A stretch of DNA of 64,000 bases from Mimachlamys varia (GCA_947623455.1 OX392529.1:60345186-60409185); one strand, 5' to 3'. Positions 23,949-34,627 are shown, numbered from the stretch's first letter. A program made the numbers and translations. The notes: generated from the sequence alone by a model not told the origin.

Positions 23949-24084
23949 GTTTGTTTTGTACACAAACAGGAATTGAAAACTTAATTTGCGAGCTTTCGAA
24001 AACGTCTGTTTCCTTTGTCAAGCAAAGAGTACAATAGCCGAGTGTCGGTGTTCTGACCGCTGAAATCCGCTCACTACCCAAAAT
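23949..24084 (+). repeat. Dispersed repeat R1, left part (split by MITE)
   Basis: Begins TTTGTTTTGTACACAAACAG and includes GCGAGCTTTCGAAAACGTCT and CCGCTCACTACCCAAAAT. The same sequence is found uninterrupted on the minus strand at 39195-39425. The rest of this copy resumes at 24615. Function unknown. Confidence 0.85.
24077..24084. repeat. 8-bp target site duplication, left
   Basis: CCCAAAAT, repeated at 24607-24614 on the other side of the MITE and present once in the empty site at 39.28 kb. Confidence 0.9.
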
Positions 24085-24606
24085 CACAGGGACCTGAGAA
24101 TTTGTTACAGCTACAATGTAGTTTTGGACCTAAACTAGCGTGTTTAGAGTAATTTTACACTTTTGGGGGGTTTAGATCAATTTCGGAAAAAAATGTCCCC
24201 TCAATGGACAGCAAAGCCAGCGCGCGGGGTGACGTCAAAACTCATTTCATGTGCAAGATAGGCCGGATAGCCGACGAAAACTTTTAGACACGGAAATTTG
24301 GCGTGTTTTGGAGGAAATCGAGATTATTTTCACGTGCATTTAGGAAGTTTTTTAAATAAAAATTATTTGTCTTTCTATCGGTACCAAGCGTTTTTTCGTA
24401 CCTCATTTAGAAATATGATTTTTGATGCAATAAATGTAGGTGGGGTCGATTTTTCGACCTGGAAACCTTTCCACCCTTTAGCCTTTATGACCACTGAGGG
24501 GGCATTTTTATCGAAAATTTATCTAAACCCCTCAAACGTGTAAAATTACTCTAAACATCCTAGTTTAGGTCCAAAACTAGCTGTAACAAATGCTCAGGTC
24601 CATCTG
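24085..24606. mobile_element. hAT-like foldback MITE, 522 bp, complete
   Basis: The ends are inverted: left CACAGGGACCTGAGAATTTG, right (reverse complement) CAGATGGACCTGAGCATTTG, with complementarity over about 115 bp of each arm (TTTTGGACCTAAACTAG, AGAGTAATTTTACAC). Both ends start with CA and lie between 8-bp duplications CCCAAAAT, the length made by hAT-family transposases. No transposase frame: non-autonomous. The left arm holds an unrelated stretch near 24213-24300 that breaks the symmetry. Confidence 0.9.
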
Positions 24607-24614
24607 CCCAAAAT
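24607..24614. repeat. 8-bp target site duplication, right
   Basis: CCCAAAAT, identical to 24077-24084. Confidence 0.9.
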
Positions 24615-24704
24615 AGGACGAGTTAGAGAGGTCATCTGTCAAAAACGTAGCGCGACATTTCGTCCAATTGTACTCTAATACTACAGGTAGACAGGGGGAC
24701 GATG
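24615..24704 (+). repeat. Dispersed repeat R1, right part
   Basis: Continues R1 after the MITE: GTCAAAAACGTAGCGCGACA and TTTCGTCCAA, then CTAATACTACAGGTAGACAG. Matches 39195-39285 (minus). Confidence 0.85.
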
Positions 24705-24838
24705 TTTTTAAACTTCTGAACAGAAACATGAATAGGATAATTGGTTCAAGGTAAACAACAACAATACTTTCCGAGAGATAAACACACCTAACGTGTAAGG
24801 TGCGTTGTATTAATTTCTCACATTGAGGGCGAGACATC

Positions 24839-24971
24839 AACTCGGATGTGACCTAGATTTACATGGCGGGTGTGAAGAAGCAGAAGACGCTTACTCTTCC
24901 GGAACACCTGGTTTTATTCCCTTGTACTTTTTCAAACATCTCCGTGTAAATAGTTCCCTTGTTCATCTTTT
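24839..24971 (+). mobile_element. RT-element 3' block, left part (split by foldback)
   Basis: Reads GATTTACATGGCGGGTGTG, GCAGAAGACGCTTACTCTTC and CGGAACACCTGG, the conserved block, up to TTCATCTTTT. The rest of the tail (TAATCGATTTTGAGTTCGG) resumes at 25831 after the inserted element. Confidence 0.88.
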
Positions 24972-24981
24972 ACTTATAATG

Positions 24982-25820
24982 CAATCTGATTAAAATACAG
25001 ATCCTCACTATAACTATCGTGTGTATGATCTGACAGCGACCAGTAGAAGGTCTTGTGAAGATGACCTTTGTATTCACCAATTAAATCGTTGCTTACCAGA
25101 TTCTGAAAGTGAAAAGCTAATTTCGATTTGTTTCTACATTTGCCGTTCACGGCACTTGTGTTGTATCCTTGAGCAAGATACTTTACTCTGCTTGTTCCAG
25201 TATACTCAGCTGTAAATGAGTACGTGGTTGGGTAGTACTAGAAATTGTAGAATGTAAGCTGTGAGCGCCGAAATGGCAGCACCGGTTGTATGCTCCCCAG
25301 GGAGTTGAGAACGATATTGGCTGGTTGCTAAGGCCCTATAACCACGGATAATAATTTGTGAACCGCTTTGAGGCGCCCTTTAAGGTCGTGATAAAGCGGT
25401 ATATAAGAACCTCGAATTATTATTATTATTATTGTTAAACCAGAGTAAAGTAGCGAGAAACCCGAACGACCGTATACAAAAATGGCGGAGCCCAGTTCAG
25501 CGGTCTCTGCACCAAGGCATGTGTTCTTTTTAGACGTTATCTGGTTGATTTGTAGTTTTTCGTTTAGAAAAAAGGTAAAGAAATTATCATAAAATATACT
25601 CATCAAATTGTTACGTATATAACGCCCTGAATGATTTTTTCATCTTCGATTCGATCCGCCGCCATTTTTGTTCGTCTACCAAACACAAGGTGGATTTTGA
25701 TTGGATGTTCATTTCCTAGATATGGAAATAATAAAGGTCATCTGCACATGACCTTCTACTGGTCGATGTCAGATCCTACACACGATAGTTATAGTGAGAT
25801 TCTGTATTTTAATCAGATTG
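24982..25820. mobile_element. Foldback element with ~90-bp inverted ends and 10-bp target duplication
   Basis: Left arm 24982-25073 and right arm 25730-25820 are inverted copies starting CAATCTGATTAAAATACAGA, including CACTATAACTATCGTGTGTA. The element is bracketed by ACTTATAATG (24972-24981) and ACTAATAATG (25821-25830), 9 of 10 identical. A 9-11 bp duplication with long inverted ends fits Mutator-like elements (inference). It interrupts an RT-element tail, and its interior holds a SINE (25130-25437). No transposase frame. Confidence 0.85.
25130..25437 (+). mobile_element. tRNA-type SINE with L2-like tail
   Basis: Contains the words TCCTTGAGCAAGATACTTTA, TATACTCAGCTGTAAATGAG and GTTGTATGCTCCCCAGGGAG, and ends with ACCGCTTTGAGGCGCCCTTT, AAAGCGGTATATAAGAACCT and a (TTA)n tail. 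These words belong to a SINE type widespread in invertebrates; the tRNA-like head is badly worn. It lies inside the foldback element. Confidence 0.82.
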
Positions 25821-25830
25821 ACTAATAATG

Positions 25831-25852
25831 TAATCGATTTTGAGTTCGGCAT
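25831..25852 (+). mobile_element. RT-element 3' tail, right part
   Basis: TAATCGATTTTGAGTTCGG, continuing the tail split at 24971. Confidence 0.8.
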
Positions 25853-25920
25853 AAAGGTCAGAACAAGCCAACCATATCCGACTAAATTCCTGTTATAAAT
25901 CTGGTAAAAAGAACACAAGT

Positions 25921-26003
25921 TAAGGACTATGAGCAAGTTTTATGGTCGCCATCTTGGTCTCATAAATATTTTGCATCCTTGTATGATTTGAAGGTTGGCG
26001 CTT
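25921..26003 (+). mobile_element. RT-element fragment
   Basis: GAGCAAGTTTTATGGTCGCC followed by ATCTTGGTCTCA: codons of the KFYGRHLGLI region seen in other copies. Only ~80 bp. Confidence 0.75.
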
Positions 26004-26164
26004 TCAATGTGTGTATGTAACCAAATCAAATGTGTAAGCCAAGTGTGTACAATATAATAATCTTGTGTTGTACCCACTTGGCTTGCCAAGTTGATTACAG
26101 CATATGATAAATATTAGGAATAAGATTCATCAGTTTGGTATGAAAGATATATACTGTTTATCTG

Positions 26165-26935
26165 TATCGCTCACCTGGATATTAAAGTCTGGTTAATGGG
26201 TGAGTTCCTCAACTGTTTTCAAGTTCAACTGAGAAACTGGGTTCCTGAGGGCTTTGACCAGACCCTGATATCAATGCTAATATCATGATAGCAAATATTT
26301 TCCTCTATTTCCCTATTTAACCCCGCCCCTCCGGCCCCAGGGGGATCAGAAACACCATTTATACAAAATCTGTTCCCCTCCCCCATATGATGTTTCTGAC
26401 TACATGTTGTTCAAAACCATTCAGTACTTATGACCCCGCCCCTCCAGCCCCAAGGGGGTCAGAAGCACCATTTATACAAAATTTATTCCCCTCCCCCAAA
26501 GGATTTTTCTGACAAAATTTGGTTCAAAACCATTCAGTACTCAATTGCTAGTAGGGATTTAAAAAGTATTTCCTCTATTTCCCCTATTGGGCCCCACCCC
26601 TCAGGCCCAAGGGGGGTCAGACCTACCGTTTTTACAAAATTGAATTCCCTTTACTCTATGATACTTTAGACCAAATATCCTGTTATTCCCAAAGAAGAAG
26701 AAGGCTATTAAATAATTTACTTTATTTTCCTTATTGGACCCACCCCTCAGGCCCCAAGGGGTCAGACAAACCATTTATACAAAATTGAATCCCCTTCACC
26801 CGAAGATGTGTCTGGCCAAATTTTGTCAACTTATGGTGTGTGGTTCAGGACTAGTAGGGATTTATATGAAAAGTTGACAGACGGACGCCGCGCCATGGCA
26901 TACGCTGTGCATGTTAAATGGCTTAATGAGGCTGA
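26165..26935. repeat. Dispersed bivalve-type repeat with GGCCCC boxes
   Basis: Begins near TCGCTCACCTGG and holds four diverged copies (about 26315, 26430, 26585, 26735) of a block with CCCGCCCCTC-GGCCCCA-GGGG-TCAGA and ACCATTTATACAAAATTGAA. It ends near GACAGACGGACGCCGCGCCA. This pattern is common in bivalve genomes. Frames inside are by-products. Confidence 0.7.
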
Positions 26936-27666
26936 AAGTTAAGTTCTTGGGTTCTGTCTGTAGTCGATAACTCCCCGTGTATGTAGTCTAGAATGGCATA
27001 GACGACAAAGACTGAACACGACGACTACGGATGTCGAAGGTTTTTACCTTGAATAAGAATTACCATATTGTGTTGGTAACATAGTGACAACCGGTGTTTT
27101 TTGTTAACCAGATAGACATATTCAATCAATTTCAATTGTATATCGTATATATAAAAGTACAAAAAAGCTCCCAACGCCGTTAATGTATCTAAAATGTATT
27201 AAACTACTCCCATAATAACATTGGATATGATTGATGAATAAAAAAAGTCTATATATTAATCAGAGATAATAATCTAGATGTGCAATTAATGAATAATAAA
27301 CGAAGAAATTTCCGCCAGCAAACTTAATAAGCGCTTATAAACATTTTCAAATGGTTCGTCCCTTTAAATATTTAATATCAATAATATGATAAAGGCAAAG
27401 CCTTAAACGAGCGAAGCTTTTTGTAAATATCTGATATTTACTGAGAGTCATTCATGTACTGGTTCAGAAAAAGATACAATATCCTTAATTTAAACTCAGC
27501 AAGTCGAAAAAATCAGCTGCTCAATGAGGGACACAGATAAATGCAACAGACGTCAGCTGAAAGATATTCTGGCTATTTTCAACATTTCGGAAAAAAACCG
27601 ATGAAGGCCGAGTGTGACGTTACGTAATTGTGTGACGTGTGTTCGGTTTCACCACTGAAGGGTTAC
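26936..27666. other. AT-rich spacer, no gene seen
   Basis: No coding or repeat signature recognised. Confidence 0.4.
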
Positions 27667-27830
27667 TTAAAGCTGACAATTCAAGTTAAAAAGCTTTATT
27701 ATCGTTTTTAAAAAAAAAAAACGGCAAAGTAAAAATTTTAAAAATCTTCTGAGATGCCCCCTTACAGGTTACTAAGGAATGGCAGACATTTTATTTTTTG
27801 CCTTGCTTGGAAACGATAGTCGGCTTCCTT

Positions 27831-27840
27831 GGGTATAAAA
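27831..27840 (+). promoter_or_regulatory. TATA-box-like motif in left arm
   Basis: GGGTATAAAA in the inverted arm, pointing inward. About 130 bp downstream at 27971 is ATGGATATTGAAG followed by GTATTA, which could be a start codon and splice donor. Speculative. Confidence 0.35.
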
Positions 27841-28631
27841 GGCACCCAGGTCGTCATACCGGTTCTCATTGTTGCGATAAAACCGCACGGTGACACTTCT
27901 ATAGACCTAGCCATCACATACTTTCTGATTTTTTTTACGATATTGCCGATCAGTACCTGAAGAACATTGACATGGATATTGAAGGTATTATTATAAAGAT
28001 ATTATACAATATGAGCAAAATAAAAAAACAACATATTGTAATTTAGATTACACCAAAATTCGTGCGAATAAAAAACAAGTATATGAATGACAACTGATAA
28101 ACCTACCTTAGTATTCAATTGGAACATCATGTCGCTAAGAGTAATCAGTTCCTGTCTGATAAACATTGCTATAACATCCATTTATTTCCTTCAAAATAAG
28201 TTCCCCTCACTCGCATGTGTTCGTGTTTTACATAATCAAGACTATGCTCGCGTGTTACACTACATTTTCAATACAAGCGCTTTAGTGGCAAAGCGTAATA
28301 TTATAGATAGTATTAGGAGCGAGTACATATTCTGTTCGGAACGTTTCGCTCTGCACCGAATGTAAAATCAACATGTCGATGTCCATAACGTATATACATA
28401 GGTAAAGGGACAGTTAGGGTGTTTTCAGTTTTATTTCTTTTGTTTTGCTTTGGCACACGATTTATGATGGTGTCTGAGAGAGTGACCATCTTCATGTAAC
28501 TTCAACTTCAAGGTAGGTGTGTGTTTGTCATTCCAGTTTTGTAACTCCAGTGTCACATGTTGTGTCCGCAGGTGTGTTGCACATTGCACGGCCAGTGTTT
28601 GTGTAAAAACCGGTTTGACAGGCTGGGTGCC

Positions 28632-28641
28632 TTTTATACCC
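28632..28641 (-). promoter_or_regulatory. TATA-box-like motif in right arm
   Basis: TTTTATACCC, the mirror copy of the left-arm motif, also pointing inward. Confidence 0.3.
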
Positions 28642-28804
28642 AGGGAGGCCGACTATCGTTTCCAAGCAAGGCAAAAACTAAAATGTCTTCCTCTCCTTAG
28701 TAACTTGTAAGGGGGCATCTCAGAAGCTTTCTAAAATATTACTTTGCCGTATTTTTTTTAAAATTTCAACAAGAAAGCTTTTTAACTTGCATTGTCAGCT
28801 TTAA

Positions 28805-29342
28805 GGGCGTAAAATAATCAAAGGCAAAGGGTGACAGCAAGGGGAAACAACTTTGTTTACGCACGCATGTGTTACCGTTCAAGAGCTTCACTTTGTCGCT
28901 CTTATAAACCGTTCTGTTTTACAAACATCAGGCTATATGTAAAGGGGTTTTATATTGACTTCACGACACCTACCGCCTTGCTTAATAACACATAAAACAA
29001 GTTTGTGTAATGCCGTTCGTCTGTTCAAAAAGTAATGTTTTTTGTCTGAGACTAGTGGGACATAACAAAGTCTTTATGAATGGCAGAAGCTATTACCAGC
29101 CTACCATTCAGTCTTTAGGGTGATGACAGCTGGTGTATCCATTGTCAGTATAATGTTGGTCTGCCGGAGAAGAATGATGGTTCTGTGAGATAGAATAAAA
29201 AGTTGGCATCAGATCCGTGCTTCATGTAGCACGAGGAGGCAAATATATTAACATACCCTGCTTCCCGAACTCACAGCACATGCACACTTACAATGGATGC
29301 AGGTTCTCCAACGTGGCCGTGGACTTTAAATCTTATATAACC
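28805..29342. other. Spacer, no gene seen
   Basis: No gene or family recognised. Confidence 0.35.
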
Positions 29343-29375
29343 AACAAATCAATCAATCAATCAATCAATCAATCA
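29343..29375. repeat. (AATC)n microsatellite
   Basis: Seven tandem AATC units. Confidence 0.95.
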
Positions 29376-29454
29376 GGAGGAATGCTTACGGATCAAGTAT
29401 CAATGATATTATACTATACAACCAGGAACACTGGATGCTCATCAATAGTAACAG

Positions 29455-29910
29455 GTTTTGTTTGGTTGTATTTTGTTTTACGTCCTATTAACAGTCATTT
29501 AAGGACGACCTCTCAGTGAATGTATTGAGAGCGTGTGCATTTGGGAGGCTGTTGTATGTTCGTGTAAGCCTTCTTGTGATAGCCGATTTAAAGTGCTACC
29601 GCACTGAATTATACTTCTGAAGGCCCCCAGCAGAACACATCAGCCGGTCACATTATACTGACAGCGGGCTAACCAGTCGTTCCACTCCAATTATTCTGAG
29701 CGTCAAGCAGGGAGTAGTAACTACCATTTTTGAGACTCCTTACAGGGACTACGTTCAACTAAAGGCAAATAAAGAGACTGTCAATGGAGACATTAAGAAG
29801 AGGTGTTTGAGAAGGAGAGATAATATGAGATCCTAAATTTAGTCGCCTCTAACGACTCGTGCAATAGGGGCAGCAGGTACAATATCCTTACGTGAAGGGC
29901 CGTGTCCAAA
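29455..29910. repeat. Dispersed bivalve repeat with SINE-like tail
   Basis: TTTTACGTCCTATTAACAGT and CATTTAAGGACGACCTC at the left are the reverse of the tail of bivalve SINEs (compare 62800-62870). Downstream words CACATTATACTGACAGCGGG, CTAACCAGTCGTTCCACTCC and AGTCGCCTCTAACGACTCGT match a dispersed repeat I recall from bivalves. Name unknown. No coding. Confidence 0.65.
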
Positions 29911-31641
29911 TATACAAGCATGATCTTACGTGAATATTCATTTGATTTCAAAGTTACTACTCTTATTTGTTTGAATTTTATGATTATACGGTGAACTGCA
30001 GTTAAAAATGTGGCGCTTACGTCAGATTTTATATTTTAAATACCAAAATGTATTCCATTTTTTTCTGATAATATAATTTTCCCTCGCGGATTTGAAATTT
30101 AGACACTACATTTTAATTTGAGATATGTGACGTCAAGTGTTCCTTTAGCCAACCGCAGCTCCTCGTTGGATCGTTGGATAAGCTTATGTTTGTCTATGAG
30201 CGTTGATGTTAAAGTCAGCATGACATGATAGCTTATAAAAATAGGAATTTGATAAGAGGAGAGGATTTATGATAAAAAGCGAAGTTAAAAGAAAGAAGAG
30301 GAATAATAATTTACGAAAAATAAAGACATAAATAAAAGTGTTTTTGTTGTCTTTCCTTTCTTGTGACATTTGTACTTCATCTTACGTGTGTTGGGATATT
30401 CCCATTACATCAAAATTGAGTAGAGCGGAATCTCATCACTTAACATACAAATCAACATTTTGTCACTGTTTGATTAATTCATTTTTGTCATACTTTGATT
30501 CCTCGTTATCGTTCATCGTTATCTATATGAAGTAGAACTTCCCTACACGCACACACTCGATGACATTAACATTTGACCCTCAGTTTGACGCGTAAAAAAT
30601 ACTTCTTTTACGGACGTGATATTGTAAAACCAACATGATTAATGTAAGTTTGATAATGTTGAGAGTGTTAATCTGTATAGTCAATACTTCTGACACTATA
30701 CCTAATGGCATATCAATGTCAAACGGAACTCTGTATCAGGAGAACTTTTTGCTACGTGTCAATAGTTTTATAATGAGCCGGAACTGTGAATGGGTATTCA
30801 CTATCTGACAGTGTATCGTACATTGGTCGAACACGTTTACTAAGAAACTGTTCCTATACCCAGGATAGTGCAAGACAATTTTTTTTCGTCCATTGACAAT
30901 AATAAACTTACTGCGTTGACACTAATGGAATTCCACTGTCGTCAGTGTTACATGTAGCGATTCTATTATCATGGAAGCTGGATAACTAGTTAAGCGTTCG
31001 ACATCGGCGGGGGCCAATAGACTTGCTACAATCAGGAGATATGTTTAGAGAGTATGTAATAAAACTTAAATGAATAAAAAACAAGTATATGGATTAAAAG
31101 AGTGTTGTTTTCTTTAAAATCAATCATAACAATGTTCGATTTATTATTAAGGTTTTCAGAATATAGAGCAAACATTATACAACATTGAAAGAAATATGTA
31201 TTACAGTATTATCACAACTGTATTTATAACATGTATAACTTAAACTTCAAACAAAACAAAAGTATTAAAATTGGTGAAACTATGGGATAATTTATGAGGA
31301 AACAATTGTAATCATTATGACGGAAATAAGGCTGTGATGTTCTGAAACAAATCTGTCACCGCTGCCCATATTAATATCTCTGGAACCCCTGGACATGTTT
31401 TTATTTATCAAGTTCTACACTTGATAAGAACTTTGTGGTCATCAGTTAAGCTTTAAGGACAAAGGTCCGGATTGTTTATCACTTTGAGAATATCAAGCAC
31501 GTGAACAAATATCTCATGAACACCTAAACAGGTTTTGTTCATTATCTCATGAACACCTAAACAGATTTGGTTCATATTCACACCATAACATAACATCATC
31601 AAGTTTTACACAATAGTCGAATTTGTTGGTCATTTGGTCTA
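29911..31641. other. Long AT-rich spacer, no gene seen
   Basis: 1.7 kb without a recognised gene or family. The 60-65 codon frames at 30184-30535 are AT-rich chance frames. A local duplicate, TATCTCATGAACACCTAAAC, occurs at about 31510 and 31544. Confidence 0.4.
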
Positions 31642-32213
31642 ATAAAATAAGAGAATACCGAAGCGTCAACATAATCATAATCCAAACTCAAAATCGAATT
31701 AACCAGGGGCAAAATTGAACAAAAGAAAGATTTACATGGAGACCCCTGCAAAAGTACAAGAGAATAAGACCAGGTGTTCCGGAAGAGTAAGCGTCTTCTG
31801 CTTCATCGACGACACCCGCTATGTAAATCTTTGTCACATCCAAGCAAACATCAAGTTCTCAAAATGAGAACCGAGTATAATTGTCAATCACAACAAGTAA
31901 ACACACTAATGAGCATACTCAAAAGCGTCCATCTTCATATCACTTAAAGATACAGAATATTTCTCAATGAGACAAAGATGGCGACCATAAAACTTGCCCA
32001 TAGTACTGATCAACCTGCATCTCTCGAATCCTTGTGTAGTTAGTTTGTTTGTCAGCAGTCGACATCGATCACGAAAATCCCGATATTTAGAGCACGCCCT
32101 GGAATACCGAATCAACTGCGACATGTAAACACCATAGGTTTGAGAAGCAGGGATGTTACTATCAAGAAATGGAAAGTTAACGATAGGAAAATTGAAATCA
32201 TCACGTTTTTTTC
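31642..32213 (-). pseudogene. RT-element copy D, C-terminal part plus 3' tail
   Basis: The minus frame 32124-31906 reads MSQLIRYSRACSKYRDF, then LLTNKLTTQGFERCRL and KFYGRHLCLIEKYSVS, and ends MKMDAFEYAH before a stop. Further downstream (towards 31642) come the conserved block (GCAGAAGACGCTTACTCTTC on the minus strand) and the terminal tail. Upstream truncation near 32213 within the DDFNFPIVNF codons. No palm domain. Confidence 0.85.
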
Positions 32214-32867
32214 TAAGTTAATAAGTCAAAGGTCATAGTTAACCAATAGTGATTTGTAGGCATACCTATCTGAACCCCTGCTCACTTTGGTTGTTTTATT
32301 TGTTTTTCTCGTCTTTCACTTCATACTTTGCGGTGTTTTTTGTTCACACGTGTTTACTATCAGTCCATATTGGATTGTTTATATTGATTTTCTATTCAAT
32401 CACTGATCAATAATTGACAAATATTCCACCCAGATAAGCTTCAAACGATTATCATCTTCTAATTACCATACTCGGGTCATATTGTCAGAAATCGATTAAA
32501 CACGACAAATAGTATAGGAGTAACGTGGCACTAATACATAATACATAACCTGGTGTTTACGAGTGGCTGGAGTATAGATTATGCGGTAGTGTAGGGGAAA
32601 TGATAAGGGTAATTGATATAACTAGCATCGTTAATTTTATCAGGATACATTTTCACAATTACCGTAGATGTTTTAAAAAAGAGGTCCGACACACAAATGA
32701 AAACCAGTGTAAATAGATAGCCTAACACAGAAGTGTAGTATATACATTTCTGAAAACTATACCATTGAAATATGCTCGTATACCTCTGCATCGACGAATT
32801 TTTGGTTTCAGGACGTTTTATTGCATAAACCTCAGTTTTCGCTTTGAAGACATAACGTGTACTCGGA
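32214..32867. other. AT-rich spacer, no gene seen
   Basis: A 98-codon minus frame (32579-32875) has no recognisable motif. Confidence 0.4.
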
Positions 32868-33025
32868 TTCGACATAGATTTACATGTCAGGTGTCGTTCA
32901 AGAAGCAGAGGACGCTTACTCTTCCGGAACGCATGGTTTTATTTACTTTGCTTTTCAAATGGTCTCCGTGTTAATATTTCCTTGTTCATATTTTGCCCCG
33001 AGATTAATCGATTTTTAATAGTTTA
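32868..33025 (+). mobile_element. RT-element 3' block fragment
   Basis: GAAGCAGAGGACGCTTACTC, TTCCGGAACGCATGG, then TTGTTCATATTTTGCCC and ATTAATCGATTTT. Truncated at both sides. Confidence 0.82.
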
Positions 33026-33672
33026 TTGATGTGTCCTGGTTATCCTTTAAAACGTGTATTGTGATAGTCTAATTAACTGAACAATGATATCTCTGTATAG
33101 ACCAAGTTGTTTTTGACTCTTAATAAAAGACAGCATTTTCTAGCTATAATAAATAGGTATCACTAATTCATGCATAAAACAATCAGCAAAACATCACCTG
33201 CTATTCATTTCGTTAAAAAAAATCGTGAAAACTAATCGATTTCCAGTAGAATAATAAAAATGCAGCATTCGAAAACAATCGAGAATTGATGATATATCAT
33301 GTCTGGCCAATATCGCGATCGATTGCATTATATTGCTTTGTGTTTAGATTGATTTACGTGATAGGGTGGGCCGTGAACGTTATATCGGCCTCCACAGGAA
33401 CTGGTGGGTTATCGAGCGGCAAAACAAGGCCGCAGCTTTCTTTGAAGCCTGTTTATAATTAGTCAGACTGAAATTAAAAATGTTGCTTTTTTTAAATGAT
33501 TGTGTCAATTTTAAAATTAGAACACTTGTTCGCTGTCCCTGCGTGATGTAGCGCTGTCGATTTGTAGAGAAACCAAAAGGACAAAATATGTATAAATATC
33601 TGTTTCTGTACATTTCTGTAGAGTAACTGGACTGACAAACTATGTATAGATATTTGTTTCTATACTCCAGAT
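33026..33672. other. AT-rich spacer, no gene seen
   Basis: Frame at 33380-33703 (minus, 107 codons) runs into the next array and shows no motif. Confidence 0.35.
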
Positions 33673-34510
33673 AAAAGAGATACATTGTATAGCTGTTATA
33701 CACCGGACATATTTACCATAATAGAGATACATTGTATAGTTGGTATACACTGTAAATATTTACCATAATAGAGATACATTGTATAGTTGGTATACACTGT
33801 GAATATTTACCATAATAGAGATACATTGTATAGTTGGTATACACTGTAAATATTTACCATAATAGAGATACATTGTATAGTTGGTATACACTGTAAATAT
33901 TTATCATAATAGAGATACATTGTATAGTTGGTATACACTGTAAATATTTATCATAATAAAGTTACATTGTATAGTTGGTATACACTGTGAATATTTACCA
34001 TAATAGAGATACATTGTATAGTTGGTATACACTGTAATTATTTACCATAATAGAGATACATTGTATAGTTGGTATACACTGTAAATATTTATCATAATAG
34101 AGATACATTGTATAGTTGGTATACACTGTAAAGATTTACCATAATAGAGATACATTGTATAGCTGTTATACACTGTAAATATTTACCATAATAGATATAC
34201 CTTGTATAGCTGTTATACACAAGAAATATTTACCATATTAAATATGCATTGTATAGTTGGTATACACTGTAAATATTTACCATAATAGAGATACATTGTA
34301 TAGCTATTATACAATGCAAATATTTACCATAATAAAGATACATTGTATAGCTGTTATACAATGCAAATATTTACCATAATAAAGATACATTGTATAGCTG
34401 TTATACAATGTAAATATTTACCATAATAGTGTCACATTGTAAAACGTTAAACACTGTAATTATTTTCCTTAATGAAGATATATATATATATATTTGGTAT
34501 ACACTGTAAA
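33673..34510. repeat. 47-bp minisatellite with hairpin-forming units, about 17 copies
   Basis: Constant words ATAGAGATACATTGTATAG and TATACACTGTAAATATTTAC. The half-units TACATTGTATA and TATACAATGTA are inverted; in the copy near 34385 the arms are a perfect 11-bp match around GCTGT. Unrelated in sequence to the other 47-bp array at 3.7 kb. Confidence 0.95.
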
Positions 34511-34627
34511 TTAATGATTATTAGATGGTCATTGGTATACAGAAATACTTTTTTAGTATCATTTTCTATCAACTTCAGTAGAGAACAGAGATTTATCGTA
34601 TAAAGAATCATTTACTACTAAGCTTTA

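Larger units (their letters stand above)
27667..28804. mobile_element. TTAA-flanked foldback element, 1130 bp
   Basis: Inverted arms 27671-27864 and 28608-28800 (about 194 bp each) begin AGCTGACAAT and share GAGATGCCCCCTTACA, TTGCCTTGCTTGGAAACGAT and GGGTATAAAAGGCACCCAG. Both ends are directly flanked by TTAA (27667-27670 and 28801-28804), and flanking DNA beyond has no similarity. TTAA duplication is the mark of piggyBac-type insertion (established); the terminal bases are not the usual piggyBac CCY, so family is an inference. The interior (27865-28607) has no recognised gene; the 92-codon frame at 28087-28365 has no motif. Confidence 0.85.

Noticed and set aside
25328..25606. 92-codon minus frame as a gene
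   Set aside because: It is read through a SINE and its (TTA)n tail.
29217..29519. 100-codon frame as a gene
   Set aside because: It reads through an (AATC)n microsatellite (the SINQSINQ stretch) and into a dispersed repeat.
33380..33703. 107-codon minus frame as a gene
   Set aside because: Its N-terminal part lies in the 47-bp minisatellite and there is no recognisable domain.
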